This document shows positions 17,544 to 24,972 of a DNA stretch of 64,000 nucleotides, piece after piece; within the stretch, counting starts at the first letter, position 1, and each line of letters opens with the position of its first letter. This stretch comes from Mycolicibacterium sp. CBMA 247 (GTDB lineage: Bacteria > Actinomycetota > Actinomycetes > Mycobacteriales > Mycobacteriaceae), in contig NZ_VTGX01000003.1 in assembly GCF_009729095.1 (NCBI RefSeq), positions 682,001 to 746,000 of the forward strand. The letters are read 5' to 3'. The notes below the pieces were generated by a model, which worked only from the letters and a program-made list of their open reading frames with translations, made no database searches and was not told the DNA's origin. The position numbers were made by a program, and so were the translations under genes.

Positions 17544-18650
17544 TTACCGGGCTCCCAGGACGTCGAGCATGCCGGCCGCGGACCGCGGCCAGGTGAACTC
17601 TTCGGCACGCTGACGGGCACTGCTGCGCCGCTGCGGCTCGGGTCGGCCGATCACCGAGGTGACGGCGCGCGCGATGGCGTATGGGTCGTTGTCGGCCGTG
17701 GCCCCGCTGTCGCAGGTGAGGATCTCGGCCAGCGCCGAGGTCCGTGACACGACCGCCGGAGTTCCGCAGGCCAGCGCCTCCAATGCGGCCAGGCCGAATG
17801 TCTCATGCGGTCCAGGCGCCAGCGCGACATCTGCCGAGGCCAGGATGGTCGCCACGGTGTCGCGGCAACCGATGTACCCGGTGAAGGCCACCGGCAGCCC
17901 GCCGGCCTGCCGTTCCAGCCGGGCTCGCAGCGGCCCCTCCCCGACCACCACGAGCCGCGCATCCACCCCCGAATCACGCAGTGCGGCAACGGTATCGATG
18001 CTGCGATGGGCGTGCTTTTCCACCGAAAGCCGCCCGCAGTGCACCAGCAGGGTCTGCTGTGGCGCGGCCCAGCGGCCCCGCATCTGGGCACATCGGCGAC
18101 GCGGGTGGAACTGCTCGAGGTCCACCCCGAGTGGCACGGTGGCGACATTGTCCGCACCGATCCGGTCGAACTCTTCACGCGCGAACGCCGTCGTGCACAC
18201 GACCGCGTCGTAGTTCGCCGCTGTGCGGCGGTTGGCGAAATCCGCGACCGCGCGGGCGGCCGACCCGGGCAGCACCTGGCCGACCAGTCGGTCGAGGCGT
18301 TCATGGGAGATCATCACAGTGGCCACGCCATGGCTGCGGCCCCACGGACCCAACGATCGCAGGGTCAGCCGGTCCGATACTTCGATAGCGTCCGGCCCCA
18401 ACCGGTGCAGCAACGCCGTCACCGGACCCGGCAGTACCGCTCGGTAGCCGCCGGTGAACGGGATAAGCCTGGCAGGCAGGGAGATTCGCACGACGCCGCT
18501 GGCAAGTACGTGCCGCTGCGAATTCGAGCCGGGCACGATGAGATACACCTCGTGCCCCAGGGCGCAATACTCCGCGCCCAGGCGGTCGACCGCGGTACGC
18601 AGACCACCCGATCGCGGGCCGTAGAAGTTGGCAACCTGGACAACCCGCAC
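17544..18650 (-). CDS. GT4-family mannosyltransferase, PimC-like
   Basis: This 368-residue GT-B glycosyltransferase begins VVQVANFYGPRSGGLRTAVD and carries the GT4 C-terminal donor-binding motif PHETFGLAALEALACGTPAVVS (residues ~283-304, with the EX7E-type pattern). HCGRLSVEKHAHRSID is the typical linker between the two Rossmann domains. It is very like PimC of M. tuberculosis CDC1551, an alpha-mannosyltransferase proposed to act in phosphatidylinositol mannoside synthesis, and also resembles MgtA/PimB. The exact acceptor cannot be read from sequence. It stands alone, 88 bases downstream of the hydrolase gene on the same strand. Confidence 0.85.
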   Translation of the reverse strand: MRVVQVANFYGPRSGGLRTAVDRLGAEYCALGHEVYLIVPGSNSQRHVLASGVVRISLPARLIPFTGGYRAVLPGPVTALLHRLGPDAIEVSDRLTLRSLGPWGRSHGVATVMISHERLDRLVGQVLPGSAARAVADFANRRTAANYDAVVCTTAFAREEFDRIGADNVATVPLGVDLEQFHPRRRCAQMRGRWAAPQQTLLVHCGRLSVEKHAHRSIDTVAALRDSGVDARLVVVGEGPLRARLERQAGGLPVAFTGYIGCRDTVATILASADVALAPGPHETFGLAALEALACGTPAVVSRTSALAEILTCDSGATADNDPYAIARAVTSVIGRPEPQRRSSARQRAEEFTWPRSAAGMLDVLGAR

Positions 18651-18738
18651 ACCACGATCAGAACCGGGCCGCGTGTGCGGTCAACAACGAGGCTGCAACC
18701 GAGACCTGAACAGCCGCTGAACAAGCCCGGGTGCCGGA

Positions 18739-19665
18739 TCAGGCGAGATGCTGCGCGAACCAGTCCTGCACGCGGCGCCAGGCATCGGCCGCTGCCACCG
18801 GGTGGTAGCGATCGCCGGTGTCGTTGAAGAACGCATGGTTGGCGTCGGGTTCGGTGATCAGCTCGTGCACCATCCCGGCCTTCTCCAGCGCCGCGCGTAC
18901 CACCGGTTCTCCTGCGTTCACCCGCTGATCCAATGCGCCGTAGAAGGCGAGCACCGCGGCATTGCGGGAACCGCCGAAATCCGGATCGTCGGGGGCCGGG
19001 CCGTAGAACGGCACCGCGACGGCCAGCGAGGGCGCGCCCGCCGCCAACAGACGCCACACCAGGCCGCCACCCATACAGAAGCCGACAGCGGCGACCTTGC
19101 GGTCCGGAACGCGCCGCTGCAGCTCTTCGATACCGGACTTCAGGTTGGCGATGAACTCCGGTGGCTCGATCCTGCTCAACGCGGCGGTGGCGTCAGCCGG
19201 ATCGCCGAACGCCGCGGTGCCGCCCTGTGCCGAGAGCAGGTCGATCGCCAGAGCCGAATACCCGATGCCGCCGAACCGGCCGGCCACCGAACGGATGTGG
19301 TCGGTGAGTCCCTTGTTCTCGTGGATCACCAGCACCGCACCCTTGGGTTCGGGCGCAGCGGCCCAGGCACCCTGCAACTCACCGCCGGGGCCCGCCCAAG
19401 TGATCGGCGTGGTGGGCAGCGCGCCATGCATTCCCGGCGGCGAGGCCGTTCCCGGTGCCGCACTGGGTGTTGCGGTGGGTGCTTCGGCGGGTGTTGCGGT
19501 GGGGTTCCCCTGGTTCGCCTCACCACAGGCAGCGATCAGCGTGGCCGCCGCGGCGGCGCCGATCCCGAGTAGGCCCAGCCGACGCAACGCTTCGCGACGA
19601 GACAACAGCCCGTCGAGGTGGTCGGTCGCGATTTCCTCGGCGATGTATCTCTGCAGTGGAGTCAC
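18739..19665 (-). CDS. Dienelactone hydrolase-family lipoprotein with Tat-like signal
   Basis: This 308-residue alpha/beta hydrolase has an N-terminal extension with SRREALRRLG (residues 22-31, a twin-arginine-like motif) and a lipobox ending at Cys47 (IAAC), so it is probably exported folded and lipid-anchored. After a Thr/Pro/Ala linker comes a dienelactone hydrolase domain with VIHENKG, nucleophile Cys in GFCMGGG, FYGALDQRVNAGE with a candidate acid, and DANHAFFND with the catalytic His. The substrate is unknown. It diverges from an SDR gene with a 67-base spacer. Confidence 0.88.
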   Translation of the reverse strand: MTPLQRYIAEEIATDHLDGLLSRREALRRLGLLGIGAAAAATLIAACGEANQGNPTATPAEAPTATPSAAPGTASPPGMHGALPTTPITWAGPGGELQGAWAAAPEPKGAVLVIHENKGLTDHIRSVAGRFGGIGYSALAIDLLSAQGGTAAFGDPADATAALSRIEPPEFIANLKSGIEELQRRVPDRKVAAVGFCMGGGLVWRLLAAGAPSLAVAVPFYGPAPDDPDFGGSRNAAVLAFYGALDQRVNAGEPVVRAALEKAGMVHELITEPDANHAFFNDTGDRYHPVAAADAWRRVQDWFAQHLA

Positions 19666-19732
19666 CTCCGTGAGTATGCGCCGAAATGCCGAACCGCCGC
19701 TGCAGAACTGCGCGCGGCGGGATACTCATCCG

Positions 19733-20659
19733 ATGGGCTGGACACCGGACCCGGAGGCGCTGCGGGGACACATCGCCGTGGTCGCAGGGGCCACCCGCGG
19801 CGCAGGCCGGGGAATCGCAGCGGCGCTGGGCGAGCTTGGCGCGACCGTCGTGTGCACCGGCCGCAGCAGCCGATGCGGAAGCCGCGACTCGGACTACGAC
19901 CGCCCCGAAACCATCGAGGAAACAGCCGAATTGGTTTCCGAACTGGGCGGCTCAGGCCTGGCCGTACAGGTCGATCACCTCGACGTGGCGCAGGTGCGCA
20001 AACTCGCCGGACGGCTCAAGGCCGACTACGGACACATCGACATCCTGGTCAATGACATCTGGGGCGCCGAGATACTCAAGGGGGCACCCGAGACCTGGGG
20101 CCGGCCGATGTGGCAGCACGACCTCGACGACGGGCTACGGATGCTCCGTCTGGGACTGGACACCCACCTGATCACGTCGCACTGCCTGTTACCGCTGCTC
20201 GCCGACCGTCCCGGCGGGCTTCTGGTCGAGATCACCGATGGGACAACAGAATTCAATTCCGAGCATCCCCGCCTTTCGGTGTTCTACGATCTGGTGAAAA
20301 ATGCGGTGAACCGGTTGGCCTTCAGCCACGGGCACGAGCTCGCGGCATTCGGTGCCACCGCCGTGGCGGTCACCCCGGGATGGCTGCGATCGGAGATGAT
20401 GCTCGACAACTACGGCGTCACCGAGGCCAACTGGCGCTGTGCACTCGACCTGGCCCGCACCGACGGCTACCCGGCCGCACCGCCGGGCTTCGCCGAATCC
20501 GAGTCCCCCCGATTCGTCGGCCGCGGTGTCGCCGCGGTGGCCGCCGACCCGGACCGGGCCCGGTGGAACCAGCGATCGGTCAGCTCGGCCGCACTGGCTC
20601 GCCACTACGGGTTCACCGACCTCGATGGGCGCCTACCAGACGCATGGGCTCCGCTATAA
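19733..20659 (+). CDS. Short-chain dehydrogenase/reductase
   Basis: This 308-residue SDR has the cofactor motif AGATRGAGRGIA at residues ~18-29 and the catalytic pair Tyr-x3-Lys in YDLVKNAVNR. The R in the first beta-alpha turn (CTGRSS) suggests NADP(H). It is longer than the usual ~250 residues because of inserted segments (for example SSRCGSRDSDYDRPETIEE) and an extended C-terminus, which places it in the dehydrogenase subgroup often annotated as DHRS1-like. The substrate is unknown. ATG at 19733 is chosen since it lies just before the Rossmann fold. Confidence 0.85.
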   Translation: MGWTPDPEALRGHIAVVAGATRGAGRGIAAALGELGATVVCTGRSSRCGSRDSDYDRPETIEETAELVSELGGSGLAVQVDHLDVAQVRKLAGRLKADYGHIDILVNDIWGAEILKGAPETWGRPMWQHDLDDGLRMLRLGLDTHLITSHCLLPLLADRPGGLLVEITDGTTEFNSEHPRLSVFYDLVKNAVNRLAFSHGHELAAFGATAVAVTPGWLRSEMMLDNYGVTEANWRCALDLARTDGYPAAPPGFAESESPRFVGRGVAAVAADPDRARWNQRSVSSAALARHYGFTDLDGRLPDAWAPL

Positions 20660-20723
20660 CCCCAGGTCAATGCGCTGCCACCGAAATCAGTAGACATTTT
20701 TTCAAATCTGTTCACTATTTTCG

Positions 20724-20760
20724 TTGACACTGGCGTTACCGGACGGTTCTATAGCTGGGT
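20724..20760 (+). promoter_or_regulatory. SigA-type promoter with leaderless start for the amidohydrolase
   Basis: TTGACA at 20724-20729, an 18-base spacer, and TCTATA at 20748-20753 form a good housekeeping promoter in an unusually AT-rich patch. The predicted transcription start, 6-7 bases after the -10 box, falls on or next to the GTG start codon at 20759, so the mRNA is probably leaderless. An imperfect inverted repeat TGTTCAC-N7-GTTGACA (20709-20729) overlaps the -35 box and could be a repressor site. Confidence 0.5.
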
Positions 20761-22549
20761 GAGCTTCGACACCATCATTCGCAATGGCCGCTGGTTCGAC
20801 GGCACCGGCGCCCCGTCAGCCGTGCGCAACATCGGCATTCGGGACGGGCATGTGGTTGCCATCTCCCCGGAACCACTTGATGCAACGGATTGCCCGCAGG
20901 TCATCGATGCCACCGGCAAATGGGTGATGCCCGGAATGCTGGACATCCACACGCACTACGACGTCGAGGTACTGAACGGCCCGTCGCTGTCGGAGTCGCT
21001 CCGCCATGGCGTGACTACCGCGATGCTCGGCTCCTGCTCGTTGTCGACCGTGCACGTCGGCGGGGTCGACGCGGGCGACCTGTTCGGCCGTGTCGAGGCG
21101 ATCCCCCGGGACCAGGTCATCGCCGCGGTCGACGACAACAAAACCTGGACCGACTGCGACGGATACGTGTCGGCGCTGGAGTCGCTTCCGCTCGGACCCA
21201 ACCTGGCCGCCTTCATCGGGCATTCCGACATGCGGACCGCGGTGATGGGACTCGACCGAGCCACCCAGAAGAACGAGCGGCCGACAGCCGCCGAACAGGC
21301 CCGCATGGAGCAGATGCTCGAAGAGGCCCTCGATGCCGGCTTCGTCGGAATGTCCTCCCAACAGCTACTTTTCGACAAGATCGACGGTGAGACCTGCCGG
21401 TCGCGCACTTTGCCCTCGACCTATGCCAAACCCCGCGAACTGCGGCGGCTCAAATCGATGCTGCGCCGCGCCGGCCGGGTGCTGCAGTCCGGTCCCGACA
21501 TCCAGAATCCGCTCAACCTGGCCTCCCAGGTGGCCCAGTCACTCGGGCTGTTCCGCAACCCGCTGAAGACCAGCCTGCTCTCGGCCGCCGACATCAAGGC
21601 CAACCCGCAGGCAATCCGGATCATGGGACCGCTGGCCCGGGTGGCCAACTCCCTCGGTGGGAATTTCCGGTGGCAGCATCTGCCGGTGCCGTTCGAGGTA
21701 TATGCCGACGGTATCGATCTGGTGGTGTTCGAGGAATTCGGTTCCGGCGCAGCGGCTCTGCACCTGCGCGACGAGGTCGAGCGCAATGAATTGCTGCGCG
21801 ACGAGGAGTACCGGCGCCAGTTCCGCAAGGACTACGACAACAAGTTCGGGGTGCGGGTCTGGCACCGGGACTTCTTCGACGCCGAGATCGTCGCCTGCCC
21901 GGACGAATCAGTGGTCGGCAAGACGTTCGGCCAGGTCGGGCAGGACCGGGGCGTGGCGCATCCGGTCGACGCCTTCCTGGACCTGGTGCTCGAGCACGGC
22001 ACCGCCATCCGGTGGCGGACCACCATCTCCAACCACCGGCCGGAGGTGCTCAAGAAGCTCGCCCGGGATCCGGGGATCCAGCTCGGTTTCTCCGATGCTG
22101 GTGCACACCTGCGGAATATGGCCTTCTACAACATGGGACTGCGCCTGCTGCGGCACGTCCGCGACGCGGAGCGGGCCGGCACGCCGTTCATGTCGATCGA
22201 GCGGGCCGTGCACAGACTCACCGGCGAGCTCGCCGATTGGTACCGGATCGACGCCGGCCACCTGCGTATCGGGGACCGCGCCGACGTGGTGGTCATCGAC
22301 CCGGAGCACCTCGACGATTCCCTCGACGCCTACGCCGAGGAGACCGTCGACCACTACGGCGGGCTCTCCCGCATGGTGAACCGCAACGACGACACCGTCA
22401 CCGCCGTGCTCGTCGGCGGACGTACGGTGTTCGCCGACGGTGAGCTGACCGACCTGGTGGGGCGCCAGCGCACCGGCCGGTTCCTGCGTGCCGCGCACAA
22501 CGCTCCGGCACCGTCAGCCGAGAAAGGTGAACTATCCAGTGTCCGTTGA
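20759..22549 (+). CDS. Amidohydrolase of the N-acyl-D-amino-acid deacylase type
   Basis: This 596-residue metal-dependent amidohydrolase has the metal motif DIHTHYDVEVLNGPSL near residue 62 and the late Asp in GFSDAGAHLRNM, which matches the D-aminoacylase subgroup (GFSDAGAH-type motif). The C-terminal DADHLRIGDRADVVVIDP-like segment (IDAGHLRIGDRADVVV) is the usual end of the composite barrel. These enzymes cut N-acyl-D-amino acids or related amides; the natural substrate in mycobacteria is not known. M. tuberculosis Rv2913c looks like the ortholog from memory. The downstream NTF2-like gene starts 11 bases before its stop, so they are coupled. Confidence 0.88.
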   Translation: MSFDTIIRNGRWFDGTGAPSAVRNIGIRDGHVVAISPEPLDATDCPQVIDATGKWVMPGMLDIHTHYDVEVLNGPSLSESLRHGVTTAMLGSCSLSTVHVGGVDAGDLFGRVEAIPRDQVIAAVDDNKTWTDCDGYVSALESLPLGPNLAAFIGHSDMRTAVMGLDRATQKNERPTAAEQARMEQMLEEALDAGFVGMSSQQLLFDKIDGETCRSRTLPSTYAKPRELRRLKSMLRRAGRVLQSGPDIQNPLNLASQVAQSLGLFRNPLKTSLLSAADIKANPQAIRIMGPLARVANSLGGNFRWQHLPVPFEVYADGIDLVVFEEFGSGAAALHLRDEVERNELLRDEEYRRQFRKDYDNKFGVRVWHRDFFDAEIVACPDESVVGKTFGQVGQDRGVAHPVDAFLDLVLEHGTAIRWRTTISNHRPEVLKKLARDPGIQLGFSDAGAHLRNMAFYNMGLRLLRHVRDAERAGTPFMSIERAVHRLTGELADWYRIDAGHLRIGDRADVVVIDPEHLDDSLDAYAEETVDHYGGLSRMVNRNDDTVTAVLVGGRTVFADGELTDLVGRQRTGRFLRAAHNAPAPSAEKGELSSVR

Positions 22550-23003
22550 GGAAACCGTTCTATCCGTTGAGGAAACCGTTCGCGGCATGTGGAACGCCCT
22601 GTCCGATCGGAACTGGGAACTCCTGAAGACCTACCTGTCCGAGGACTGCATCTACCTGGACATGCCGGTGGGGCCGGCCGCGGCTGCCAAGGGACCCGCG
22701 GATATCGTCAAGCGACTCAAGATCGGTCTCGAACCGCTGGCCTCCTATGAGAATTTCTCCGGCCTCCTGGTGGCGAACGGCAGTGACGCCATGTACGAGC
22801 ACCATGAGGAATGGCACTGGGCCAGCGGCGAATCCGCGGTGCTGCAGTTCGTCACCGTGCACCGGGTCGAGAACGGCAAGGTGACGCTGTGGAAGGACTA
22901 CTGGGACATGGGCGCGCTGGCCAACTACGCCCCGCCGGACTGGATGGAGAACTTCGCCACGGCCGACATGTCGTGGGTGTTCGACGCGACCGGGCTCGTC
23001 TGA
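22539..23003 (+). CDS. NTF2-like (SnoaL/limonene-epoxide-hydrolase-fold) protein
   Basis: This 154-residue protein has the cone-shaped NTF2 fold: an N-terminal helix (VRGMWNALSDRNWELLKTYL), DCIYLDMPVGP, and beta strands with MYEHHEEWHW and GKVTLWKDYWDMG. It resembles limonene-1,2-epoxide hydrolase-like and SnoaL-like proteins, which act as small-molecule enzymes or binding proteins. GTG at 22539, after GAAAGGTGA, overlaps the amidohydrolase gene by 11 bases, so a joint pathway is likely. The first residues carry a seven-residue duplication (SVEETVL then SVEETVR) from a 19-base direct repeat. Confidence 0.8.
   Translation: MSVEETVLSVEETVRGMWNALSDRNWELLKTYLSEDCIYLDMPVGPAAAAKGPADIVKRLKIGLEPLASYENFSGLLVANGSDAMYEHHEEWHWASGESAVLQFVTVHRVENGKVTLWKDYWDMGALANYAPPDWMENFATADMSWVFDATGLV
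22542..22581. repeat. 19-base direct repeat, 21-base period, in the NTF2-like gene
   Basis: TCCGTTGAGGAAACCGTTC occurs at 22542-22560 and again, identically, at 22563-22581. The 21-base period keeps the frame and doubles the peptide SVEETV at the protein N-terminus. The identity of the copies suggests a recent duplication. Confidence 0.85.
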
Positions 23004-23042
23004 CAGCGCGACTGCTCAACGGGCACACACGCTCATATACCC

Positions 23043-24413
23043 TCACACACTCCAGGCCATCCGGAACCGCTCGGTGAGCGCCTCGGCGTCCAAGTCACCG
23101 AAATTCTTCTGCTCGTAGCCGCGGACCGCAAGCACCGCGTCCACCGCCGGATCGCCGAGGATTCCCCGGATCAGCTCCGAGGAACCCAGTGCGGCAAGGT
23201 TGTCGGCCTGCCGGGTCGGCAGGAGCACGATCCCGTCGTCGGCGCGCTGCGTGTCGCTCAGTGAGGCTGGGTCGACCCGCACTTCGGGTCCCAGCGTCAG
23301 CCCTTGGGTGATCCCGTGCTGGGCCAGTCCGAGGATGGTCGCGGTCGCCAGGTAGGGGTTGGCCGAGGGGTCGATGACCTTGACCTCGACATTGGCACCG
23401 TAGGGGTTGCTGGGGCCGCCGATCAGGAAACGCACGGCGGCTTCCCGATTTTCGGTACCCCAGCAGTTGTAGGCGCCCGCCCAATAGCCCGGCTGGATGC
23501 GCAGCCCGGACAGCACCGATCCGCACAGCACGCCCTGTGCGGCCGGAAGCCCGGCGAGAAGTCCCGCAAGCGCGGATTCGCCCTTCTGCGTCATCCCTTG
23601 CGTACCGGTTCCGCCGGAGAATACCGGTGCGTCATCCAGGGTCAGCGAAAAGTGTTGGTGGGAACCAGAACCCACGCCGATGGCGAAGGGCAGCGGCGAC
23701 AGGCTCACCCGCAGGCCGTGCCGTCGAGCCACTCTGGCCACGATGATCCGCATGAGTACCAGCTGGTCAGCGGCGGCCACAGGCGACAATGGGGCCATCG
23801 AGATCTCGAACTGATTGACCCCGTACTCCGGATGGAATTGCTCGATCACCACCCCGGACCCGTTGGCCGCATCCGTGACATCGCGGACGAATCCTTCGAA
23901 CTCGAGTACCCCGGCCAGCCCGTACTGCGCCCACAGCAGCGACGGCAACCGGCTGCCGTCGGGCCCCACGAGGACGAACTCCATCTCGTGCCCGACCAGT
24001 GCGGTCAGGCCGGCGACCGCCATCCGGTCCTGTACCCGCTGCAGCACGCCCCGGCTGCAGTACGGGTCGGGCGAGCCATCCTGATTGTAGAAAGCCGCTG
24101 GCGCCCAAGCGAATCCATCTCCGAGGATGTGCAGCGCACCCAGATCGATGCGGATTCGCTGATCCCCCACCACACCGATGGCCTCGCTCATCGCGATACC
24201 GGTCTGGTCGATGGTGAAGGCGTGAAAGACCGGGCTGGCGCCCAGGCCGGGATCGGCGAAGATCCCCATCCGGCGCAGCGGAACAGTTTTCGCATGCGTC
24301 AACCCGGCCGGACTGACCACCGTGCCGATCAGCGTCGCGACGCCGTCGGATTCCAGCTGGGCGATGGCCGCCGCGGCCAGGGGTTGGGCTGGTCTCGATG
24401 ATCCAGCTGTCAC
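23043..24413 (-). CDS. glnA3: Glutamine synthetase-like protein GlnA3
   Basis: This 456-residue protein has the glutamine synthetase fold: a beta-grasp N-terminal domain and a C-terminal catalytic domain with GHEMEFVLV, GSGSHQHFSL, GTENREAAVRF and a NPYL segment. Two usual GS motifs differ: the common PGQ is replaced in EYGVNQFEIS, and the arginine of the usual E-x-R is a lysine in NVEVKVIDPSANPYL. Both changes are also in my recollection of M. tuberculosis GlnA3 (Rv1878), which is not the main glutamine synthetase and may act on polyamines. The order with the MFS pump and bacterioferritin (Rv1876-Rv1878) supports orthology. GTG at 24413 is the likely start. Confidence 0.88.
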   Translation of the reverse strand: MTAGSSRPAQPLAAAAIAQLESDGVATLIGTVVSPAGLTHAKTVPLRRMGIFADPGLGASPVFHAFTIDQTGIAMSEAIGVVGDQRIRIDLGALHILGDGFAWAPAAFYNQDGSPDPYCSRGVLQRVQDRMAVAGLTALVGHEMEFVLVGPDGSRLPSLLWAQYGLAGVLEFEGFVRDVTDAANGSGVVIEQFHPEYGVNQFEISMAPLSPVAAADQLVLMRIIVARVARRHGLRVSLSPLPFAIGVGSGSHQHFSLTLDDAPVFSGGTGTQGMTQKGESALAGLLAGLPAAQGVLCGSVLSGLRIQPGYWAGAYNCWGTENREAAVRFLIGGPSNPYGANVEVKVIDPSANPYLATATILGLAQHGITQGLTLGPEVRVDPASLSDTQRADDGIVLLPTRQADNLAALGSSELIRGILGDPAVDAVLAVRGYEQKNFGDLDAEALTERFRMAWSV

Positions 24414-24442
24414 AACCTCATTGTGCGCCGCGTCGGCGCGGG

Positions 24443-24925
24443 TTACAGCGTGATCCTGCAGGTTTGGCCGATGTCCAGCGTGCGCAGCATCCGGCCCATG
24501 CCGAGCCACATCGCACACGACAGCGCCAGGTCGGTGAGCAACTCGGCATCGAAGTGCTCGCCGGCCCGCTCCCAGAAGTCCTCGTCGTCACGCAGTTCGG
24601 TGTGATCGCCGGCGAATCGTTGGGCGAACTCGGCGGCGATCCGCTCCTGCGCGCTGTAACCCGGCCAGGTCCGCCACTCGGCGGCGTGATCGTAGAGATC
24701 CTCGTCCACGCCCGCCGCGACCCCGTCGGCGTCACGGGTGTTCTGGCACACCACGCATTCGTTGTCGAGCGCGATCACCATCCGGGCCAGTTCCCGCACC
24801 CGCAGCGGCAGCCGCCCCTTGGTGTACACCGCGTTGGTGAAGTTGGCCATGGCGGTGCCGATCTCGGGAGACCTGAGGATCCAGCCGGCCACGTCGTCGT
24901 CGGGAAATTCTCCGATACGGCTCAT
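24443..24925 (-). CDS. Carboxymuconolactone decarboxylase-family (AhpD-like) protein
   Basis: This 160-residue all-helical protein belongs to the CMD/AhpD family. It has RVRELARMVIALDNECVVCQNTR (residues ~42-64) with the redox-type CxxC pair and a downstream catalytic-type His region (DHAAEW). Members act as peroxidase-linked disulfide reductases or lactone decarboxylases; which applies here is open. ATG at 24925 is used. The KstR-like box at 24956-24969 is 30 bases upstream, suggesting induction on sterols. The gene sits between the MFS and glnA3 genes, which are adjacent in M. tuberculosis, so it looks inserted. Confidence 0.85.
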   Translation of the reverse strand: MSRIGEFPDDDVAGWILRSPEIGTAMANFTNAVYTKGRLPLRVRELARMVIALDNECVVCQNTRDADGVAAGVDEDLYDHAAEWRTWPGYSAQERIAAEFAQRFAGDHTELRDDEDFWERAGEHFDAELLTDLALSCAMWLGMGRMLRTLDIGQTCRITL

Positions 24926-24955
24926 GGCCGAATCGTACGCGCGACTCGGCAGTTC

Positions 24956-24969
24956 TGGAACAAGTTCTA
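24956..24969. promoter_or_regulatory. KstR-like operator upstream of the decarboxylase-family gene
   Basis: TGGAACAAGTTCTA matches all eight fixed positions of TNNAACNNGTTNNA. It lies 30 bases before the ATG at 24925 and just after the 3' end of the MFS gene, where a promoter for the decarboxylase-family gene is expected. Confidence 0.65.
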
Positions 24970-24972
24970 GTT

